DNA from: Variovorax paradoxus
GTDB taxonomy: Bacteria; Pseudomonadota; Gammaproteobacteria; Burkholderiales; Burkholderiaceae_C
DNA: 64,000 nucleotides
Reading direction: 5' to 3'
NCBI RefSeq assembly: GCF_018614915.1
Contig: NZ_JAGGNU010000014.1
Location: 135,021-199,020 of the forward strand
In this document: positions 58,190 to 64,000 of the stretch, one piece after another
Layout of the letters: the number at the start of each line of letters is the position of its first letter
Numbering within the stretch: the first letter of the stretch is position 1
Made by a program: the position numbers and the translations under genes
The notes under the pieces: generated by a model
The model's input: the letters and a program-made list of their open reading frames with translations, nothing else
Database searches by the model: none
Told to the model about the DNA's origin: nothing

Positions 58190-59239
58190 ATGGCCCTCAT
58201 TCCCGCGACGATCCTCACCGGCTTCCTCGGCTCCGGCAAGACGACCCTGCTCAAGCGCATCCTGAGCGAGGCGCACGGCCAGAAAATTGCGGTGATCGAG
58301 AACGAGTTCGGCGAGGAGAACATCGATACCGACATCCTGGTCACCGAGTCGAAGGAGCAGATCGTGCAGATGAGCAACGGCTGCATCTGCTGCACCATCC
58401 GCGAGGACCTGCGCGAGGCGCTGCAGCTGCTGGCGGCCAAGAAGCGCAAGGGGCTGCTCGACTTTGACCGCGTGGTGATCGAGACCACCGGCCTGGCCGA
58501 CCCCGGCCCGGTGGCCCAGACCTTCTTCATGGACGACGAGATCGCCGAGAGCTACCTGCTCGATTCGATCCTCACCCTGGTGGATGCCAAGCATGCACCA
58601 CAGCAGCTCGACGACCGGCAGGAGGCGCGCCGCCAGGTCGGCTTTGCCGACCAGATCTTCATCAGCAAGAGCGACCTGGTCGCCGCGGAAGAGACCGAGG
58701 CGCTGATCCACCGGCTCAAGCACATGAATCCGCGTGCGCCGCAGCAGAAGGTGCATTTCGGCGAAGTGCCGCTGAAAGACGTGTTCGACCTGCGCGGCTT
58801 CAACCTCAACGCCAAGCTGGACATCGACCCGGACTTCCTCAACGAAGAGGAGCACGACCATGACCATGACCACGAGCACGGCGAGCACTGCGACCATCCT
58901 TCGCACGCGCACGACGGCCAGGGCCGCCACCATCACCACGACGACGACGTGAAAAGCTTCGTCTACCGCGCCGACCGGCCCTTCGACCCGGCGCGGCTGG
59001 AGGACTTCCTGGGCGCGATCGTCAACATCTACGGCCCGCGCATGCTGCGCTACAAGGGCGTGCTCCACATGCAGGGCACCGAGCGCAAGGTGATCTTCCA
59101 GGGCGTGCACCAGCTGATGGGCAGCGACCTCGGTCCGGCCTGGGCTGCGGACGAAAAGCGCAACAGCCGCATGGTCTTCATCGGCATCGATCTGCCGCGC
59201 GAAATCCTGGAGCAGGGACTGGAGCAGTGCCTGGTCTGA
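58190..59239 (+). CDS. CobW/COG0523 GTPase with His-rich tail
   Basis: A 349-residue G3E GTPase metallochaperone. Walker A is GFLGSGKT (11-18), and the zinc-binding CICC motif is Cys65-Ile-Cys67-Cys68 in NGCICCTI. Walker B and switch parts follow (VVIETTGLADPGP). Residues 221-253 are a His/Asp-rich metal-binding run (HDHDHDHEH, then HHHHDDD), and a CobW_C domain follows. It probably delivers zinc or another metal to a target enzyme. It stands alone with GGAG before the ATG. Confidence 0.93.
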   Translation: MALIPATILTGFLGSGKTTLLKRILSEAHGQKIAVIENEFGEENIDTDILVTESKEQIVQMSNGCICCTIREDLREALQLLAAKKRKGLLDFDRVVIETTGLADPGPVAQTFFMDDEIAESYLLDSILTLVDAKHAPQQLDDRQEARRQVGFADQIFISKSDLVAAEETEALIHRLKHMNPRAPQQKVHFGEVPLKDVFDLRGFNLNAKLDIDPDFLNEEEHDHDHDHEHGEHCDHPSHAHDGQGRHHHHDDDVKSFVYRADRPFDPARLEDFLGAIVNIYGPRMLRYKGVLHMQGTERKVIFQGVHQLMGSDLGPAWAADEKRNSRMVFIGIDLPREILEQGLEQCLV

Positions 59240-59438
59240 TCAAGGAAAAGCCGGGGGGCCCACATTCTTTCTCTATACAATCGCGCGCCTGTTCCGGGGC
59301 CGCGCTCCGCCATTCTTCCGGCGATGTGTGACTTTCGGCATAGGACTGCGCACGTTTCTGGCTTGCTTTCGGGGGTATAACCCCGGGGTTCGCCACCGGC
59401 GAGCACCCTGACAACGTCCGTCGAAGGAGCCAGTCACC

Positions 59439-60365
59439 GTGAAGAAGCCCGTCGCCAAAGCCAAGCCCGTGACCAAGCCGGCGGTCAAGAAGACACCGGC
59501 TGCCAAGAAGGCTGTGCCTGTCGCGAAGAAGGTTTCTCCGGTTAAGCCAGTCAAGTCTGCCGCGCCGTCGAAGGCCCCTGCCAAGAGCAAGGCCACGGCG
59601 GCGGGTGCAGGCGCTTCGTCAACCAAGGCGGCCGGCTCTCGTGCCACCGCACATGCTGCATCACCGACTTCCGTGAAAAAAGCGGCTGCCGCCTCCACTC
59701 CCGCCACGGCGACACCTTCCATGACCACTCCGACCACCCCCACCAACACCCCCTCCGCCACGCCCGCCCCCGCGCGCGGCGGACGCGTTTCGCGGCTGTC
59801 GCAGCTGACCGTGCCCTCCATGCCCCAGTCGGTGGCCTCCACCGCAGCCAAATCCAGCTTCGTCCAGATCACGACGAACCCGCTGGTGCCGCCGCCGCCG
59901 ATCGCCGTCAAGAAAGATCCGAAGCTGGCCAACAACTGGAAGACCAAGCCCGCCGAGGCCCTCAGCGACGCCGAAGTGATCGCGATGCCGGATTCGGAGT
60001 ACATGAACGAGAAGCAGATGGCCTTCTTCCGCCTCAAGCTGCAGGAACTCAAGCGCGGCATTCTCGAGAATGCCGGCGAGACCACCGAGCACCTGCGCGA
60101 GGACACGGTGGTCGTGCCGGACCCGGCCGACCGCGCCACCATCGAGGAAGAGCATGCGCTCGAGCTGCGCACGCGCGACCGCGAGCGCAAGCTGCTCAAG
60201 AAGATCGAGCAGTCGATCCAGCGCATCGACGCGGGCGACTACGGCTATTGCGACGAAACCGGCGAGCCGATCGGCGTCGGCCGCCTGCTGGCCCGGCCGA
60301 CCGCCACGCTGTCGCTCGAGGCGCAGCAGCGCCGCGAGCTGAAGCAGAAGATGTTCGGAGATTGA
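59439..60365 (+). CDS. dksA: DksA with Lys/Ala/Pro-rich extension
   Basis: A 308-residue RNA polymerase-binding regulator. Residues 1-95 are a Lys/Ala/Pro-rich low-complexity tail (AKPVTKPAVKKTPAAKK). The DksA core with its coiled-coil begins near residue 170 and ends DRERKLLKKIEQSIQRIDAGDYGYC. The zinc finger is degenerate: only Cys271 remains, and the other three metal positions are Thr, Ser and Ala (CDETG, then ATLSLEAQQ). Start GTG 59439 has AAGGAG ten bases upstream; ATG 59721 would remove the tail. It amplifies ppGpp effects at stable-RNA promoters. Confidence 0.92.
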   Translation: MKKPVAKAKPVTKPAVKKTPAAKKAVPVAKKVSPVKPVKSAAPSKAPAKSKATAAGAGASSTKAAGSRATAHAASPTSVKKAAAASTPATATPSMTTPTTPTNTPSATPAPARGGRVSRLSQLTVPSMPQSVASTAAKSSFVQITTNPLVPPPPIAVKKDPKLANNWKTKPAEALSDAEVIAMPDSEYMNEKQMAFFRLKLQELKRGILENAGETTEHLREDTVVVPDPADRATIEEEHALELRTRDRERKLLKKIEQSIQRIDAGDYGYCDETGEPIGVGRLLARPTATLSLEAQQRRELKQKMFGD

Positions 60366-60399
60366 ACCTCGGCTGAGCCGAAGGGGAGAGACGCTGCGC

Positions 60400-61992
60400 A
60401 TGGCCAAGGAAGAATCCGGTCGCTTGCTGTCCAAAGTCGCGAAGTTCGTTCGCAATCCGCTGAAGGATTGGTCCGAGCTCGACGCCGAGGAGTCGTCGCA
60501 GCTCGAGAACGGCTACAGCCGCGAAATGCTCAAGGAGATGATCGAGCGGCGCCAGCGCAACGACTTCGTGCGCCGGCGCGAGTTCGACATGCTGCGCAAG
60601 CTGCGCCAGCGCGAGGCGGCCGGCGGCCACGATGCCGCGGCCACGCCGTCTTCCTTCAACGTCAGCAGCACTTCGGGCAAGACCGAGGGCCGGGCGCTCA
60701 CGCTCAAGAAGATCGACGAGATCGAGGAGCAGATGTCGCAGCAGTGGTGGAAGAACCGCGGCCCGGGCGGCGGCGCCACTGAGGGTGCGGCGTCCCGGAG
60801 CTCCGACATGGCCGCCCAGCATGCGCGCGCCTATGCCGATACCGTGCCCGGCGTACCGCCGCCCCCGGGAACCGCCGGACAGCAGGGCGCACGCTCCGTC
60901 TACGACGGCAGCATCGAGGAGGCTGCCATCCGCTTCGCCCACGGCGACGATGCCGGCGCCGAGGCCATCCTGCTGCAGACGCTCGCGCCGGACAGTCCGA
61001 GCGTCGAGCACGACGACACCTGGCGGGCCTTGTTCGACCTCTATCGGGCCACCGGCGATGCCGACAAATTCGCAGCCGCAGGCGTTCGTTATACGCAGCA
61101 CATGCAGCGGCCTGCGCCCGAATGGCTTTCGCTGCGTGCAATGGCGCGCCGTGCCCAGGCCGCCTCGGCCACTGCCGGCAGCGAAGCGGTGCTGGTTGCG
61201 GTGCCGGCCGGCGGCGCCGACTGGGCGAGCCCGCCGCGCCTGACGCGCGAAGGCCTGCTCGGTCTCACGCGTGCGCTCGCCGCGGCCGGCGCATCGTGGA
61301 AGCTCGACTGGAATGCGCTCGATGCCATCGAGGCCGATGCCGCCGGGCCGCTGCGCGCCTTGTTCAACCATTGGTCCGATTCGGCGGTGCAACTGCGCTT
61401 CGCCGGCAGCGAACGCCTGCTGATCGTGCTCACCGAGGCCACCCCGGTCAACGACCGGCGGGTGGATGCGGTCTGGTGGCAGCTGCACATGGCGGCCTTG
61501 CGCGTCATGCATCGCGCCGACGAATTCGAGCTGCTGGCGCTCAACTATTGCATCACCTACGAGGTGTCGCCGCCGCCGTGGGAAGACCCGAAAGGCGATT
61601 TCGGGGAGTTCGACGGGTCGTCGCAGATGCCCGGGCCCGACGCAGCCTCCGGATTCGCGATCTCGGCCATCGACGACGAGCCGGGCGAGGACATGGCCTC
61701 TACCGGCGCCGCTGCCGGCCACATCGCGCTGGCAGGAGAACTGGTGGGCGAGTCGCTCTCGACCTGGGAGCGCCTCGATGCGGAACTGGCCGGTGCGCCG
61801 ACCTTGTCCGTTTCGTGCGCGGCGCTGGTGCGCATCGATTTCGTGGCAGCCGGCTCGTTGCTGAACTGGGTCACGGCCCGCGATGCGCGCGAACAGCGCG
61901 TGAGCTTCGTGGACGCGCACCGCTTGGTGGCGGCCTTCTTCGGCGTGATCGGCATTGCGGATCACGCCGAAATCCTCGTCAGAACCAACTGA
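60400..61992 (+). CDS. STAS-like domain protein of unknown function
   Basis: A 530-residue soluble protein between dksA and hslV. Residues 1-110 are helical and highly charged ([31 protein letters not shown]). A Gly/Ala/Ser-rich linker follows (120-165), then TPR-like helices ([26 protein letters not shown]). The C-terminal third has two STAS-like parts: [30 protein letters not shown], and [23 protein letters not shown] know it as a conserved hypothetical in Burkholderiales. Partners are not visible, but the neighbours suggest a stress role. Confidence 0.8.
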   Translation: MAKEESGRLLSKVAKFVRNPLKDWSELDAEESSQLENGYSREMLKEMIERRQRNDFVRRREFDMLRKLRQREAAGGHDAAATPSSFNVSSTSGKTEGRALTLKKIDEIEEQMSQQWWKNRGPGGGATEGAASRSSDMAAQHARAYADTVPGVPPPPGTAGQQGARSVYDGSIEEAAIRFAHGDDAGAEAILLQTLAPDSPSVEHDDTWRALFDLYRATGDADKFAAAGVRYTQHMQRPAPEWLSLRAMARRAQAASATAGSEAVLVAVPAGGADWASPPRLTREGLLGLTRALAAAGASWKLDWNALDAIEADAAGPLRALFNHWSDSAVQLRFAGSERLLIVLTEATPVNDRRVDAVWWQLHMAALRVMHRADEFELLALNYCITYEVSPPPWEDPKGDFGEFDGSSQMPGPDAASGFAISAIDDEPGEDMASTGAAAGHIALAGELVGESLSTWERLDAELAGAPTLSVSCAALVRIDFVAAGSLLNWVTARDAREQRVSFVDAHRLVAAFFGVIGIADHAEILVRTN

Positions 61993-62036
61993 CAGCCCGG
62001 CGGCCGCTCGGGCGGCGCCGGCCTCCTCCTTTTCGG

Positions 62037-62065
62037 CTTGCATTCGCGCGAGCCATCGCCATATT
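62037..62065 (+). promoter_or_regulatory. Possible sigma-32-type promoter of hslV
   Basis: CTTGCA (62037-62042) and CCATAT (62059-62064) are 16 nt apart, matching the heat-shock consensus CTTGAA, 11-16 nt, CCCATnT at most positions. CATATT (62060-62065) alone can also be a sigma-70 -10, 6 nt before the ATG at 62072. HslVU is a heat-shock protease. Confidence 0.45.
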
Positions 62066-62071
62066 GCTTCG

Positions 62072-62617
62072 ATGGAACAATTTCACGGAACCACGGTCAT
62101 CAGCGTGCGCCGCAAGACCGCCCAGGGCGACCAGGTCGCGATCGGGGGCGACGGCCAAGTCACCCTCGGCAACATCGTCATCAAGGGCAGCGCGCGCAAG
62201 GTGCGCCGTCTCTATCACGGCAAGGTGCTCGCCGGTTTTGCCGGCGCCACCGCCGATGCCTTCACCCTCTTCGAGCGCTTCGAGGCCAAGCTCGACAAAC
62301 ACCAGGGACACCTGACGCGCGCCGCCATCGAGCTCACCAAGGACTGGCGTACCGACCGCGTGCTGCGCCGCCTCGAGGCAATGCTCGCAGTGGCCGACGC
62401 CGAGACATCGCTGATCATCACCGGCAACGGCGACGTGCTGGAGCCCGAGGGCGGCATCATCGCGATCGGCTCCGGCGGCGCCTACGCGCAGGCCGCGGCC
62501 AAGGCGCTGGTCGACCACACCGACCTGAGCGCCACCGACATCGTCAAGAAATCGCTCGAGATCGCGGGCGAACTCTGCATCTACACCAACATGCATCACA
62601 CGGTTGAAACCCTGTGA
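62072..62617 (+). CDS. hslV: HslV protease subunit (ClpQ)
   Basis: A 181-residue proteasome-like threonine protease. The N-terminal nucleophile is exposed by removal of MEQFHG, leaving TTVISVRR with Thr7 as catalytic residue. Conserved [24 protein letters not shown] and [14 protein letters not shown] are present. It forms a double hexamer ring capped by HslU ATPase rings. The next gene, hslU, begins 19 nt further. Confidence 0.97.
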   Translation: MEQFHGTTVISVRRKTAQGDQVAIGGDGQVTLGNIVIKGSARKVRRLYHGKVLAGFAGATADAFTLFERFEAKLDKHQGHLTRAAIELTKDWRTDRVLRRLEAMLAVADAETSLIITGNGDVLEPEGGIIAIGSGGAYAQAAAKALVDHTDLSATDIVKKSLEIAGELCIYTNMHHTVETL

Positions 62618-62636
62618 GGCCGGACCGAGCGAAGCC

Positions 62637-63959
62637 ATGTCCATGACCCCCCAGGAAATCGTTTCCGAACTCGACAACCACATCGTCGGCCAGCCCGACG
62701 CCAAGCGCGCGGTCGCGATCGCACTGCGCAACCGCTGGCGCCGGCAGCAGGTCGAGGAAAAGCTGCGCGCCGAGATCACGCCCAAGAACATCCTCATGAT
62801 CGGCCCCACCGGCGTGGGCAAGACCGAGATCGCGCGCCGGCTTGCGCGCCTGGCCGATGCGCCCTTCATCAAGGTCGAGGCGACCAAGTTCACCGAGGTC
62901 GGCTACGTCGGCAAGGACGTCGATTCCATCGTCCGCGACCTGGCCGAAATCGCCGTCAAGCAGACGCGCGAAGCCGAGAGCGCCAAGGTGCGCATGCGTG
63001 CCGAGGACGGCGCGGAAGAGCGCATCCTCGACGCGCTGCTGCCTCCGGCGCGCACGCCCGAGGGCGCGGCGCCCGACAGCAGCAACGCCACGCGGCAGGC
63101 CTTTCGCAAGAAGCTGCGCGAACACCAGCTCGACGACAAGGAGATCGAGATCGACCTGGCCGAAGCGCGCGCACCGCTCGAGATCATGGGGCCCGCCGGC
63201 ATGGAGGACATGACCGAGCAGCTGCGCGGCATGTTCGGGCAGCTGAGCCAGGGCAAGCGCAAGACGCGCAAGCTCAAGATCGGCGAGGCGATGCACCTCC
63301 TGGTCGACGAGGAGGCCGCCAAGCTGGTGAACGAGGACGAGATCCGCACGCAGGCGATCCACAATGCCGAGCAGAACGGCATCGTCTTCATCGACGAAAT
63401 CGACAAGGTGGCCACGCGCAGCGAGACGCAGGGCACCGATGTGTCGCGCCAGGGCGTGCAGCGCGACCTGCTGCCGCTGGTCGAGGGCACGGCCGTGAGC
63501 ACCAAGTACGGCGTGGTGCGCACCGACCACATTCTCTTCATCGCCAGTGGCGCCTTCCACCTGAGCAAGCCCAGCGACCTGATCCCCGAACTGCAGGGCC
63601 GCTTTCCGATCCGCGTCGAACTGCAGTCGCTCTCGGTTGCCGATTTCGAGAGCATCCTGACCCAGACCCAGGCCTCGCTGGTGAAGCAGTACCAGGCACT
63701 GCTGGCGACCGAGGGTGTGAAGCTGGAATTCACGCCCGAGGGCATCACGCGGCTGGCGAACATCGCCTACGATGTCAACGAGCGCACCGAGAACATCGGC
63801 GCGCGGCGCCTGTCGACCGTGATGGAGCGGCTGCTCGACGAAGTGAGCTTCGATGCCACCAAGCTCGAGGGCCAGTCGATCCTGATCGACGCGGCCTACG
63901 TGGATGCGCGCCTCTCGGCACTAAGTCACGACGAAGACCTTTCCCGATTCATCCTCTGA
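62637..63959 (+). CDS. hslU: HslU ATPase subunit (ClpY)
   Basis: A 440-residue AAA+ unfoldase. Walker A GPTGVGKT is at 56-63, the GYVG pore loop is in EVGYVGKDV, and Walker B is [10 protein letters not shown]. The I-domain (about 110-240) is inserted in the usual place, rich in charged residues. Arginine finger and sensor parts follow ([20 protein letters not shown]). The C-terminus DLSRFIL is the tail that inserts into HslV. Translation starts 19 nt after hslV. It unfolds substrates such as sigma factors and SulA-like proteins. Confidence 0.97.
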   Translation: MSMTPQEIVSELDNHIVGQPDAKRAVAIALRNRWRRQQVEEKLRAEITPKNILMIGPTGVGKTEIARRLARLADAPFIKVEATKFTEVGYVGKDVDSIVRDLAEIAVKQTREAESAKVRMRAEDGAEERILDALLPPARTPEGAAPDSSNATRQAFRKKLREHQLDDKEIEIDLAEARAPLEIMGPAGMEDMTEQLRGMFGQLSQGKRKTRKLKIGEAMHLLVDEEAAKLVNEDEIRTQAIHNAEQNGIVFIDEIDKVATRSETQGTDVSRQGVQRDLLPLVEGTAVSTKYGVVRTDHILFIASGAFHLSKPSDLIPELQGRFPIRVELQSLSVADFESILTQTQASLVKQYQALLATEGVKLEFTPEGITRLANIAYDVNERTENIGARRLSTVMERLLDEVSFDATKLEGQSILIDAAYVDARLSALSHDEDLSRFIL

Positions 63960-64000
63960 TCGGCATTTTCACTGATACGGTTCACGCAACACATTCATTG

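Overview
The window is high-GC DNA from a betaproteobacterium of the order Burkholderiales, most likely Comamonadaceae and probably Variovorax or a close relative. This is inferred from several things: many Bug-type tripartite tricarboxylate (TTT) solute receptors, a DksA whose zinc finger keeps only one cysteine, the gene order dapF / DUF484 / xerC, the dksA / hslV / hslU neighbourhood, and extragenic palindromes of a Comamonadaceae type. It is a normal chromosomal segment. It has no rRNA, tRNA, CRISPR array, phage or intact insertion sequence. One structural RNA is present, the RNase P RNA (34504-34836).

Layout. 1-2888: the 5' end of a TRAP transporter, a remnant of a LysR regulator, and a TetR-controlled FAD monooxygenase. 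2898-13638: a catabolic operon on the minus strand (hydratase/dehydrogenase fusion, thiolase, two acyl-CoA dehydrogenases, acyl-CoA ligase, Bug receptor, nitronate monooxygenase) with a divergent LysR gene; it resembles the pim dicarboxylate beta-oxidation operon. 13664-19243: an erythromycin esterase/hydrolase fusion, a purine/ureide pair (M20 amidohydrolase and ureidoglycolate lyase), an SRPBCC protein, a PEP-mutase-family lyase and a small unknown protein. 19366-26180: a complete dipeptide-type ABC transporter with a linked amidase. 26310-28845: pyrC, a NYN-LOTUS protein and a DUF3025 protein, translationally coupled. 29148-31078: htpX and two lipoproteins. 31148-34450: an FAD dehydrogenase, an RHH/PIN toxin-antitoxin pair and cysteine synthase. 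34504-37212: rnpB, a degenerate RsuA-family protein and a Nudix/metallo-beta-lactamase fusion. 37329-44396: a Bug receptor, the branched-chain keto acid dehydrogenase genes bkdA1-bkdA2-bkdB without E3, then nfeD and a slipin. 44612-53657: corA, then an organic-acid catabolic cluster (three Bug receptors, a lyase, an amidohydrolase) facing a flavin monooxygenase, a frameshifted LysR gene and a 2-hydroxychromene-2-carboxylate isomerase-like gene. 53745-63959: the housekeeping block dapF, DUF484, DUF218, xerC, rRNA methyltransferase, CobW GTPase, dksA, a STAS-like protein and hslVU.

How the genes work together. The accessory part describes a soil or rhizosphere scavenger. Periplasmic receptors (Bug, DppA-like, TRAP) feed small operons that activate and shorten organic acids, and each operon has its own LysR or TetR regulator. 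Start and stop codons overlap (ATGA, GTGA, TTGA) at many junctions, so most clusters are true operons.

The observations most worth checking are: a repeated intergenic module of stop codon, hairpin, Shine-Dalgarno and ATG that joins two unrelated gene pairs (6822-6890 and 39911-39982); a recurring -10-like hexamer 6-8 nt before start codons, suggesting leaderless mRNAs; an S4-domain pseudouridine-synthase homologue without its catalytic Asp; a dissected LysR regulator next to an orphan catabolic operon; and a strong sigma-70-like promoter whose -35 box overlaps the bkdB stop codon. I did not find a clear new defence or mobile system.
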